This document shows positions 44,676-53,052 of a stretch of DNA of 64,000 nt, piece after piece. Origin of the DNA: Bradyrhizobium sp. WBOS07 (GTDB lineage Bacteria > Pseudomonadota > Alphaproteobacteria > Rhizobiales > Xanthobacteraceae); assembly GCF_024585165.1 (NCBI RefSeq), contig NZ_CP029008.1:4216001-4280000 (forward strand). The letters run 5' to 3'. The position numbers and the translations under genes are program-made. How positions within the stretch are numbered: position 1 is the stretch's first letter; each line of letters starts with the position of its first letter. The notes beneath the pieces were generated by a model. It made no database searches. It saw only the letters and a program-made list of their open reading frames with translations, and was not told the origin of the DNA.

Positions 44676-47066
44676 TCAGGCGGCGTCGCGCCGTGACCGT
44701 TTGACGGGGGCGTCGAACAGGATCCGCTCGATCGGCTGCGGGCGGCCGAACAGATAGCCTTGGGCGAAATTGACGCCGAGCGCCTTCAGCCGCTCGTACT
44801 CCTCGCGGGTCTCGACGCCTTCGGCCGTCACCGACATGTCGAGCCCGCGCGCCAGGGTCACGATCGCGGAGATGATGGCGGAGCTGCGCGGCTGATGCGT
44901 GAGATTGCGGATGAACGACTTATCGATCTTGATCTTGTCGAACGGGAACGCGGTCAGATAGCTGAGCGAGGAATAGCCGGTGCCGAAATCGTCGAGCGCG
45001 AGCTCGATGCCGAGACGCTTGAGCCGCTCCATGAAGGCGTGGTTCTCGCTGCCGCGCTCCAGCAGGACGGATTCGGTGATCTCGATCTCCAGCCGCTGGG
45101 GGGGCAGGCCGGAATCCGCGAGCGCCGCGCCGATCATCTCGAACAGCTCGGCTTCCTTGAACTGGATCGGTGACAGGTTGACCGCGACCGACAGATCGGA
45201 GGGCCAGCCGGCCGCATCCGCGCAGGCGCGCCGCAGCACGAATTCGCCGAGCGGCACGATCAGCCCGGTCTCCTCCGCAAGCTGGATGAACTGGTCCGGC
45301 GGGATCAGGCCGCGCGTCGGATGCCGCCAGCGCACCAACGCCTCGAAGCCGCACCGCGCTCCGCTGAGAGCGTCGACGAACGGCTGGTAATGCACCTCCA
45401 GCTGGCAGCGCGCGATGGCGTCGCGCAAATCCCCCTCCAGCGTGTTGCGGGCCTCCAGCTCGGCCGACATCGCCTCGTCGTAGATGGTGAAGCAGTTGCG
45501 ACCCGCCGATTTCGAGCGATAGAGCGCAAGGTCCGCCTTCTTCAGCAATTGCTCCTGATCGCTACCGTGATCCGGCGCGATGGCGATGCCGATGCTGGTG
45601 CCGATCTCGACGCGGTGGCCGGGCAGGAGGAACGGTTCGGTCAACAGCTTGGCGATCCGCGCCGCCAGCTCGGTCGCACAGGCGCGCTGATCCGCACCGG
45701 CTTCCTGGATGATGGCGAACTCGTCGCCACCGAGCCGGGCCAGCACGTCGGTGGCGCGCAATGCGGATTTCAGCCGCTGTGCCACCTGGCGCAGCAGCGC
45801 ATCGCCTGCCCCGTGACCGAGGGAGTCGTTGACGTTCTTGAAGCGGTCGAGGTCGAGCATCAGGATCGAGAACGGCAGTCCCCGCACCCCCAGCTGGTTG
45901 TTCATCTCGTCGAGTCGGCTGAGGAAGAAGGCGCGGTTCGGTAGTCCGGTCAGGACGTCGGTTTGGGCGAGCTCGAGCACCCGCCGGTTGGCCAGTGACA
46001 GCCGCCGCGAATTGCGGCTCGCCAGCATGAGATAGGTCGACAGCGACAGCGTGAGCAGCATGCCGACGATCAGCACCGCGACCGCGCGATCGTAAGTCGT
46101 CTCCAGCGGACCGCCGGCGGTGGGAACGGCTCGCACCTGCCAATCGGTATCGCCGATCTTGAGGCCGCCCGACCAGTGCAGTGCCCGGGCAACGTCCCGC
46201 ATCGACTGCGGCGCCCTTGCCGCCGACGAATAGTCCGGCAGCATCTCCTCCAGGCTGACGATTTGCCCCGTGAAGGGCGGATAGACATTGATGCTGACCG
46301 CGGGGCTTGCTCCGGTGGTCACGCGAATGGCGTGAATCAGCAGCGGCAGGTCGAAGATTCCGACCACGAAGCCGGCGAGATTGCGACGCCGGTCCGCGAT
46401 CGTCTCGCGCGACGTGCCCTTGGCGTAGACCGGAACGGCAACGAGGACGTCGGGCAGCCGGCCTCCCTCCCTCGGTTCGAACAGGCGGGTGCGGATGGCT
46501 GCGACGCTGTCGTGGTCGCGCGCGCGCTCCAGAATCGCGCGGCGCTCCGGAACGGTGGCGTAGTCCATGCCGTAGACCGACGAGGTCTTGGGCTGGGTCG
46601 AATAGAACACCGGAAAATATTCGTCGCTCTGCGGCGCCGTCGCGAAGCTCTCGCCCTGGAGCGACTTGATGCGATAGCCGGAGACGCCGTCCGTAATCGC
46701 CGCAGCCTCGTAATCGGAGCGCTCCTTGCGGTTGATGCGCGGCACCCAGGCCACGCGCAGCATGCCGGGATGGCGTTCGAACAGGCGGGCACTGAAGGTC
46801 TCGAATTCGCTGCGGGTAACTTCATCGTTGGTCGATTCGAACAGCGTGCGCAGGGCGAGCAGCCTCGAGATGTATTCGCCCATGCCGTTCTGCATGACGA
46901 TCGCTTCGGTCTCGGCCGCGTTCTCGAACTCGATCCTGTTGACGCGATCTTCCCACCGCGCCACGGCGGCCGCGCCGACGACCGAGAACAGAAGACCGAC
47001 GCCGACCGCGACGAGCGCGGGGCGATACAGCCCGAGCAGCAGCGCGGCACGCCACCATCCGGTCAT
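44676..47066 (-). CDS. CHASE-GGDEF-EAL membrane cyclic-di-GMP protein
   Basis: A 796-residue sensor. From the ATG at 47066 (GGAGG upstream) comes a transmembrane helix (PALVAVGVGLLFSVVGAAAV), a periplasmic CHASE domain of ~250 residues (MLRVAWVPRINRKERSDYEA), a second helix (AVAVLIVGMLLTLSLSTYLM), then GGDEF with an intact site (LARLGGDEFAIIQE) and a complete EAL domain (GFEALVRWRHPTRGLIPPDQ; TAEGVETREEYERL). Both catalytic motifs look functional, so the net activity depends on the periplasmic signal. It is divergent from a periplasmic binding protein gene. Confidence 0.95.
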   Translation of the reverse strand: MTGWWRAALLLGLYRPALVAVGVGLLFSVVGAAAVARWEDRVNRIEFENAAETEAIVMQNGMGEYISRLLALRTLFESTNDEVTRSEFETFSARLFERHPGMLRVAWVPRINRKERSDYEAAAITDGVSGYRIKSLQGESFATAPQSDEYFPVFYSTQPKTSSVYGMDYATVPERRAILERARDHDSVAAIRTRLFEPREGGRLPDVLVAVPVYAKGTSRETIADRRRNLAGFVVGIFDLPLLIHAIRVTTGASPAVSINVYPPFTGQIVSLEEMLPDYSSAARAPQSMRDVARALHWSGGLKIGDTDWQVRAVPTAGGPLETTYDRAVAVLIVGMLLTLSLSTYLMLASRNSRRLSLANRRVLELAQTDVLTGLPNRAFFLSRLDEMNNQLGVRGLPFSILMLDLDRFKNVNDSLGHGAGDALLRQVAQRLKSALRATDVLARLGGDEFAIIQEAGADQRACATELAARIAKLLTEPFLLPGHRVEIGTSIGIAIAPDHGSDQEQLLKKADLALYRSKSAGRNCFTIYDEAMSAELEARNTLEGDLRDAIARCQLEVHYQPFVDALSGARCGFEALVRWRHPTRGLIPPDQFIQLAEETGLIVPLGEFVLRRACADAAGWPSDLSVAVNLSPIQFKEAELFEMIGAALADSGLPPQRLEIEITESVLLERGSENHAFMERLKRLGIELALDDFGTGYSSLSYLTAFPFDKIKIDKSFIRNLTHQPRSSAIISAIVTLARGLDMSVTAEGVETREEYERLKALGVNFAQGYLFGRPQPIERILFDAPVKRSRRDAA

Positions 47067-47353
47067 ACGCCTCCGATCCTGATCGTGCTGATCGTGACCG
47101 CCCATTTCGAAGCCGCCGTCCCCTATCCCGCGACAAACCGAACCTCTGGTTGAGGCATCGGTTTGGCTATCGGAACAAGACCGCGGTTAAGAAACTGCAC
47201 AATTTCGGAACCGGATCATGCCGCAATGCACCGGATTAGTTAATGAAGTGCGCGAGCGATCCGGTAGTGTGGAAACAAGTTGCCGATTTTGCCCGGAGTC
47301 CTACGGAGCGCCGACACGGTGCCGATTAGCCAGCTGTTCAGGCTCGCAGGGAT

Positions 47354-48559
47354 ATGTTGCGGAAGGTTTCCCAACTATCCGGCAAGGCCCCGATGCATCG
47401 ATTTCGATCGACGAGATCCGTGATCCTGACCTGCGTGCTCCTGGCAGCGACCACGCTCACGGCCGGGGCCGAGGAGACCGGCGTCAGCGAGGACGCGGTC
47501 CTGTTCGGCCAGGCCGCCGCGCTGGAAGGTCCCTCCTCCGCGCTCGGGCAGCACATGCGGCAAGGCATCGTCGCAGCATTCGCCGAGATCAACGCCAAGG
47601 GTGGCGTGCACGGCCGCAAGCTCCAGCTCATCAGCCGCGACGACGGCTACGATCCCGATCGTTCGGCGGCCCAGACGCTGCGGCTGATCGAGGACGACAA
47701 GGTGTTCGCGCTGATCGGCGCGGTGGGCACGCCGACCGCGATGGCGACAATTCCGATCACCAGCGCCAGGAACGTTCCCTTCATCGGCCCGTTCAGCGGT
47801 GCGGAATTCCTGCGCGACCTCGAACTCGCGAACGTCGTCAACATCCGCGCGAGCTACGGTGCGGAGGCCGAAGCGTGGATCAAGCACCTCACCGAGGATC
47901 GCCACTTCACCCGCATCGGTATTTTCTACCAGGACGATGCCTTCGGCCGCGACGGTCTGACCAGTGTGAAGCGCGCGCTCGCCAGGCGCGGCCTCGAGCT
48001 CGCCGCCGAAGGCACCTTCGAGCGCAACACCCGCGCGGTCAAGGCCGCCTGGCGAACGATCAAGCGCGCCGAGCCCGAGGCCATCGTGATGGTCGGGACC
48101 TATGGCCCCTGCGCGGAGTTCATCAAGCTCGCGCACCGCAGCGGCTTCTATCCGACCTTCGTCAACATCTCCTTCGTCGGTGCCAACGCGCTCGCCAGGG
48201 AGCTCGGCCCCGAGGGCGAAGGCGTCGTCGTCTCGCAGGTCGTGCCATTTCCATGGGACCGCTCGCTCAAGCTCGTCGCCGACTATCAGGCGGCGCAGAA
48301 GGCGGTCGATCCGACGCAGACACCGGACTTCGTATCGCTGGAAGGCTACCTCTCCGGCCGCCTCGCGGCCGCAGCGCTGGAGCAGGCCGGACCTGAGCCG
48401 ACCCGCGCAAGCCTGCTGCGCGCCATCAACGATGTCGGCCGCTTCGAGATCAGCGGCAGCATTGTCAACGTCGGCGTCCGCATGATCGACGCGCCGCCGA
48501 AGGTGTTCTTGACGGTGATCCAGAAGGACGGGTCGTTCAAGGCGGTGGACCGGCTGTAG
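47354..48559 (+). CDS. Orphan branched-chain-amino-acid-type ABC transporter substrate-binding protein
   Basis: A 401-residue periplasmic protein of the LivJ-like fold. A signal peptide (SVILTCVLLAATTLTAGAEE) precedes VLFGQAAALEGPSSALGQHM, then ISRDDGYDPDRSAAQTLRLI and the hinge-region IGIFYQDDAFGRDGL, all typical of the family. No permease or ATPase genes are nearby. It faces away from the CHASE-GGDEF-EAL gene, so a ligand-sensing link is possible. An internal ATG at 47393 is an alternative start nearer the signal peptide. Confidence 0.9.
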   Translation: MLRKVSQLSGKAPMHRFRSTRSVILTCVLLAATTLTAGAEETGVSEDAVLFGQAAALEGPSSALGQHMRQGIVAAFAEINAKGGVHGRKLQLISRDDGYDPDRSAAQTLRLIEDDKVFALIGAVGTPTAMATIPITSARNVPFIGPFSGAEFLRDLELANVVNIRASYGAEAEAWIKHLTEDRHFTRIGIFYQDDAFGRDGLTSVKRALARRGLELAAEGTFERNTRAVKAAWRTIKRAEPEAIVMVGTYGPCAEFIKLAHRSGFYPTFVNISFVGANALARELGPEGEGVVVSQVVPFPWDRSLKLVADYQAAQKAVDPTQTPDFVSLEGYLSGRLAAAALEQAGPEPTRASLLRAINDVGRFEISGSIVNVGVRMIDAPPKVFLTVIQKDGSFKAVDRL

Positions 48560-48565
48560 GGCCGT

Positions 48566-49543
48566 TCATGGCCGCCGCGTCCAGTGCGCGGCGTTCACCG
48601 CGCCCGGCGGCACCTCGCCCTTCACGATCGCTTCGACCTGCCGCACGGTTTCCAGCGACTGATACTCGATTGCCTGTGGCGTCAGCCCGCCGACATGCGG
48701 GGTGGCGATCACGTTCGGCAGCTTTGCGAGCTCCGGTGTCGGCATCTGGTCCGGCGCGCGGCCGACGTCGATCGCCGCACCGGCAATGCGGTTCTCGCGC
48801 AACGCCTGCGCCAGCGCCGGCTCGTCGACGAGATTGCCGCGCGAGAGGTTGATGAAGAACGCATCTCTCCGCATGCGCGCCAGCGCCGCCGCGCCGATCA
48901 GATTCTCGGTTTGCTCGTTGGCGATCGCAAGGCAGACGACATAGTCCGAGGAGGCAAGCAGCTCGTCGAGGCCGACTTGCCGGATCGCGGCATCGCTGAC
49001 ATCGGCGAAGGGATCGGAGACCAGCACCTCCATGCGCAGCACCTTTGCGATCCCGGCGAGATAGCGCCCGATGCTGCCATAGCCGATGATGCCGATCGTG
49101 CTGCCGGCAAGCTGGCGGCCCATCCGCGCCTCCGGCTTGCGGCCGGCCTGATAGTCCGCCGTCGTCCGCGACACGCCGCGGGAGAGATCGACCATGAAGC
49201 CGAGCGCGAGCTCGGCGACGGCCTGCACGAAGCCGGGACCGGCGCGGGTGACGAGCACGCCGGCCTTCGAGGCCGCTTCCACATCGACGTTGCGGATATC
49301 GACGGCACAGCGAACGAAGGCGCGCAGATGCGGCAGCTCGGCGAAGATCCGGCCACGGCCTTCCGTCATCCGATCGGCGACGATGATGTCGGCGTCTTTC
49401 GCGGCCTGCACGAGGCCGGCGGCGTCAAGGGGTTCGTCGCTTTCGTGTATGATCACCTCGGCGGCCGCGCGCAGACCGTTCAAGCTGCGGTCGCCGTAAT
49501 AGTTGCGCCGCATCTCCGGCGTGTGAGCAAGCAGAACCTTCAC
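48566..49543 (-). CDS. D-2-hydroxyacid dehydrogenase family protein with altered active site
   Basis: A 325-residue NAD-dependent dehydrogenase-like protein. The Rossmann motif is IGIIGYGSIGRYLAGIAKVL; the catalytic arginine is in NLSRGNLVDEPAL and the histidine in ATPHVGGLTP. The usual catalytic glutamate, 29 residues after the arginine in the DVFxxEP motif, is replaced: here the segment reads IDVGRAPDQMPTPEL with Pro at that position. Either another acid substitutes or the chemistry differs. The gene converges with the binding-protein gene, stops 7 bases apart. Confidence 0.88.
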   Translation of the reverse strand: MKVLLAHTPEMRRNYYGDRSLNGLRAAAEVIIHESDEPLDAAGLVQAAKDADIIVADRMTEGRGRIFAELPHLRAFVRCAVDIRNVDVEAASKAGVLVTRAGPGFVQAVAELALGFMVDLSRGVSRTTADYQAGRKPEARMGRQLAGSTIGIIGYGSIGRYLAGIAKVLRMEVLVSDPFADVSDAAIRQVGLDELLASSDYVVCLAIANEQTENLIGAAALARMRRDAFFINLSRGNLVDEPALAQALRENRIAGAAIDVGRAPDQMPTPELAKLPNVIATPHVGGLTPQAIEYQSLETVRQVEAIVKGEVPPGAVNAAHWTRRP

Positions 49544-49730
49544 GACTGGACTCCTTCCATCACCGAATGCCCGCGGCAGCGACCGTCGAAACCTGGCACA
49601 ACGCCGGCTGCGGCAGGCATCCTGTCACAATTTGCCGCAGCGCGCAGCGTGACCCAGCGCACAGACGGATTGATGGCGGCCCCCTAGGAAAAGTGTCATC
49701 ATCGCGCGTATTGCCGTTGGAGGTGACATC

Positions 49731-51206
49731 ATGCGCCACCCAGTCTTTTCCAATCTGCTCGTTGCATGCGGTTTTTTCGCCCTCGCCCAGTTGATGACGC
49801 CGACGGAGGCCGCGGCCGAAGCGCGGCTTGCGCTGGTGATCGGCCAGTCCGCCTATCGCACCGTGCCCGAGCTGCCCAACGCCGCCAACGACGCCAAGGG
49901 CATGACGGAGCTGCTCGGCAATGCCGGCTTCACCGTCACCACGGCGGCCAATCTGGGACAGAATGAAATGCGCGCGGCGATCTCGGATTTCGCCGGCAAG
50001 GTCGGCGCCAGCGGCGCCGACACCGTCGCGCTGGTGTTCTATGCCGGCCACGGCCTGCAGATCGACGGCGAGAACTACCTCGTTCCCGTGGATCTCGACC
50101 CCAAGCGGGAGGCCGACATTCCGCTCCAGGGCGTCCGGCTAAACGACATGCTCAACACGCTCGGCGCGCTGCCGACGCGCGCGCGCATCTTCATGCTCGA
50201 TGCCTGCCGCAACAATCCGTTCCCCGCGCTGAGCGGCGCCGGCCACGGTCTTGCGATCGTCGACACCAAGGCCGGCGCGCCCGGCTCCTTCATCTCCTAT
50301 TCGACCTCGCCCGGCGCCGAAGCCGAGGACGGCAACGGCGTCGACAGCCCCTACACGGCGGCCGTGCTGACGGTCGCCAAGCAGCCCAATCTGCCGATCG
50401 AGGAAGTGTTCAAGCGCATCCGCGTCGCCGTCGCGCAATCGACCGACGGACGGCAGATCCCGTGGGAAAGCTCCTCGCTGACCACCGACTTCAGGTTCTT
50501 CGGCGAGAGCAGCGGCAACACGCCCGCCGTTCCCGGCGCATCCGCGATGGCGCTCGCCGGCGGCACGCGCAGCGTCGAGGACTGGCGCAAGACCTTGCAG
50601 GGCAAGCCGGCCATGACCGCCTATGAGCTGGTGATCATCGAGGACACCGTGGAGGCGTATCAGGCCTATATCGAGCTGTACGCACAGGACGCCCGCACGC
50701 CGCGCCTGCGCACGGTGCTGGAACGGCGCCGGCAGATGCTGGCCTGGGAGCGCGCCACCGCGATCAACACCCGCGCCTCGTTCGAGGCTTATCTGGCCAA
50801 CTGGGACAACAGCGACCTCGCCGCGACCGCCCGCCGGCTGCTGCTGCGCGTCCAGAACCGCAATTATGGCGTGCCTGTCGCCGCCGCGGCGACCCCGGTC
50901 GCGGTCGCGATGGCTCCGACCTGCCCGTGCTCGGCCCCGACAGCGCCGGCAACGCCGGCCAATCCGAGCGTCGCGCCCGTGATCAAGAAGCGCGTCGACG
51001 ACACGCCGCCGAAGCGCAAGGTGGTCGAGACGCCACCGAAGCGCCGGCCTCCGCCCGACGACGTGGTTTACGAGCGCGCCCCGCCCCCCGGCCCGCCGCC
51101 CGGTGCCATCATGCAAGGCGTCGGCATCGGGATCGGCATCGGCGTGGGAATGGGCAGCCGCGGCGGCGGCGACCATTATCGCGGCGACTACAACCGCAGG
51201 TACTGA
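49731..51206 (+). CDS. Caspase family (C14) protein, exported
   Basis: A 491-residue protein. A signal peptide-like start (LLVACGFFALAQLMTPTEAA) is followed by a caspase-fold domain: ARLALVIGQSAYRTVPELPN, the catalytic His107 in VFYAGHGLQ and Cys159 in FMLDACRNNP. After ~residue 265 comes a helical region with DWRKTLQGKPAMTAYELVII, then a Pro-rich linker and a Gly/Arg-rich tail (GIGIGVGMGSRGGGDHYRGD). Such proteins cleave after basic residues; no partner or target is evident. It is alone in its strand block. Confidence 0.92.
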   Translation: MRHPVFSNLLVACGFFALAQLMTPTEAAAEARLALVIGQSAYRTVPELPNAANDAKGMTELLGNAGFTVTTAANLGQNEMRAAISDFAGKVGASGADTVALVFYAGHGLQIDGENYLVPVDLDPKREADIPLQGVRLNDMLNTLGALPTRARIFMLDACRNNPFPALSGAGHGLAIVDTKAGAPGSFISYSTSPGAEAEDGNGVDSPYTAAVLTVAKQPNLPIEEVFKRIRVAVAQSTDGRQIPWESSSLTTDFRFFGESSGNTPAVPGASAMALAGGTRSVEDWRKTLQGKPAMTAYELVIIEDTVEAYQAYIELYAQDARTPRLRTVLERRRQMLAWERATAINTRASFEAYLANWDNSDLAATARRLLLRVQNRNYGVPVAAAATPVAVAMAPTCPCSAPTAPATPANPSVAPVIKKRVDDTPPKRKVVETPPKRRPPPDDVVYERAPPPGPPPGAIMQGVGIGIGIGVGMGSRGGGDHYRGDYNRRY

Positions 51207-51258
51207 GACGATCTCCAGCGTGGACGTCGCACCGGCTCGCGCCTCGCGCGAGCCGGTC

Positions 51259-51630
51259 CTATTGCGCCAGCGCCGGATAGTCGCGCTGGACGGCCTCCCG
51301 GACCCAGCCGGCCTGAATCGCCCGAAACAGGATCTGCGCGGTCTTGGCGTCGTCGGCCTTCATGCAGAGGTCGACGATGCGGCGGACCGCATCGTCGCGC
51401 ATCAGATCGTCTGCGATCTTCATCGCGATTTCCATCGCGACGCGGGCGGCACGTTCGTAGCGCTCACGCTCGCGCTCGGCAGTCCGTGCCGAGCCTCCGA
51501 CGGTCTCCGCAGCCGCTCTCGCAGCCTCGCAGATGTGACGAATGCGCTCCGCCGCTTCGATGTCGCCGATCGGCACCCGGATCGGCTCATCCCAGATGTC
51601 GGCCGGCTGCCGCCTTGCGAACCACTTCAT
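51259..51630 (-). CDS. Hypothetical protein, 123 aa
   Basis: Unrecognised. The ATG at 51630 is preceded by GGGGG. It starts MKWFARRQPADIWDEPIRVP and is almost wholly helical, with an Arg/Glu-rich coil (ARTAERERERYERAARVAME) and a C-terminal FRAIQAGWVREAVQRDYPAL. It follows the LTXXQ gene by 35 bases and may be in its operon. Confidence 0.65.
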   Translation of the reverse strand: MKWFARRQPADIWDEPIRVPIGDIEAAERIRHICEAARAAAETVGGSARTAERERERYERAARVAMEIAMKIADDLMRDDAVRRIVDLCMKADDAKTAQILFRAIQAGWVREAVQRDYPALAQ

Positions 51631-51665
51631 TGCCCCCACCAATGGTCTTCGTTGGCTTGCGCCGT

Positions 51666-52949
51666 TCACGACGTGCGGCGCTGCCCGATCGCCTCGAATT
51701 GCGCCTTCTGCTCGTCGTTGAGCGTGGCATAGAAATCTTCGAGCGCCGCGCGCACCGACCTGATCCCCTCCAGCATCGCATCGAGCCGCTTGCGGATCGT
51801 GGCCATGCGGGCCGGCGGTGTCATCACCTCATTGGGCTCGCAGGCCGCCTTGAGCGAGGCGCTGACCCTTGTGCTGGTATCCTGCAGCACCTGGAGCGCC
51901 GCGCGCTGGGTGTCGCCGGGGCGAAGTCTTTCCTCGATCGTGGCGCCAGGCCAATCGAATGCGGCGGGCACGCTGCAGGTCTGCACCGACGATCCGCTCG
52001 CATTGTTCGCGCGACGCTGATCCTCGGCCAGCGCATTGAAGCGCGCCTTCTGCTCGTCGCTGAGCGAACCATAGAACCGGTCGAGCGCGGGCTGAACCAG
52101 ATCGACCGCCTTCTGCATCGCCTCGATGCGCTGCTGCATCGCCGCGAGCCGGCCCGGCGCCGTCGCGGCGGCCTGCGTCGGACAGGACGTGCGGATCAGC
52201 GCGGCCGCGTCGACGGAGGCGTTGCCGAGCGCATCCAGAGCGGCGCCCTGCGCATCGGTCGGCTGCACCGCGGATGCAATCTGATCGATCGGCAGCCCGG
52301 CGATGGCACGGCGGTCACTGCCGCAGAGCTGATCGAGCGGCGCGGTGCGGGCCCGCCGTCGTCCCTGCGGCTGCTGCGGCAGATAGGCCGACAGGCGATC
52401 ATAGCCGTAGGGGCCGAATATTCCGGCATAGATGTCCGGATAGCCGTAACCCCAGAAGCCGAGCCCGTCGCCCCAGATCGTGTAGTCGTAGAGGTCGTTG
52501 TAGGCGAACGGCCAGAACAGCGGCCCGACCCAGCCGTAGCCGCCACCTGCATGTTGCCACCAGCCGCTGCTTGCGCCGCTCCAGCCGGCCAGTGCGGCCG
52601 CCGCGGCGAGCTGCGCACGCGCCGCCGGATTGCTGATCAGCCGGCCATTGCGGAATGCGCTGGCGTTCAGGGCGTTGCGGAAGTTCGCCGGCCGGATCGC
52701 GGCATTGCGGATCCGACCGAAATTGGGGCCGCCGCGTCGGGCGCCCGCAGTGAACCGCATCGCGCGATGATGCCCGCCATGCACATGCCCGCCGCCGTGA
52801 CCGCGGACATGGCCGCCGTGGTGACCGCCGCCGCGTCCGCCGCCATGGCCACCTCCATGGCCGCCGCCGTGTCCGCCCTTCGCGAACGCCGCCCCCGCCA
52901 GCATGCAGGCAAAAGCCACCGCGGCGATTCCCATGACCGGTCGCACCAT
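51666..52949 (-). CDS. LTXXQ-motif (Spy/CpxP-like) protein with His/Gly-rich N terminus
   Basis: A 427-residue exported protein. From the ATG at 52949 a signal peptide ends ACMLAGAAFA; the next ~40 residues are almost only Gly and His (KGGHGGGHGGGHGGGRGGGH and onward), a likely metal-binding tail. A Trp/Tyr/Gly-rich middle follows (WWQHAGGGYGWVGPLFWPFA), then two copies of the LTXXQ unit, FYGSLSDEQKARFNAL and FYATLNDEQKAQFEAI, each after an IRKRLDAM-type helix. Spy/CpxP relatives are periplasmic chaperones or metal sensors. Confidence 0.88.
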   Translation of the reverse strand: MVRPVMGIAAVAFACMLAGAAFAKGGHGGGHGGGHGGGRGGGHHGGHVRGHGGGHVHGGHHRAMRFTAGARRGGPNFGRIRNAAIRPANFRNALNASAFRNGRLISNPAARAQLAAAAALAGWSGASSGWWQHAGGGYGWVGPLFWPFAYNDLYDYTIWGDGLGFWGYGYPDIYAGIFGPYGYDRLSAYLPQQPQGRRRARTAPLDQLCGSDRRAIAGLPIDQIASAVQPTDAQGAALDALGNASVDAAALIRTSCPTQAAATAPGRLAAMQQRIEAMQKAVDLVQPALDRFYGSLSDEQKARFNALAEDQRRANNASGSSVQTCSVPAAFDWPGATIEERLRPGDTQRAALQVLQDTSTRVSASLKAACEPNEVMTPPARMATIRKRLDAMLEGIRSVRAALEDFYATLNDEQKAQFEAIGQRRTS

Positions 52950-53052
52950 CGCACCCTCCCGCGCAAAGCCCTGCCATCGAGGCATGGGAAATTGGCGGGA
53001 ATTGGAACCGGCAGGATTGCCGAAAGTTCCCGGTCCCTGGCTGGGGCCGGCG

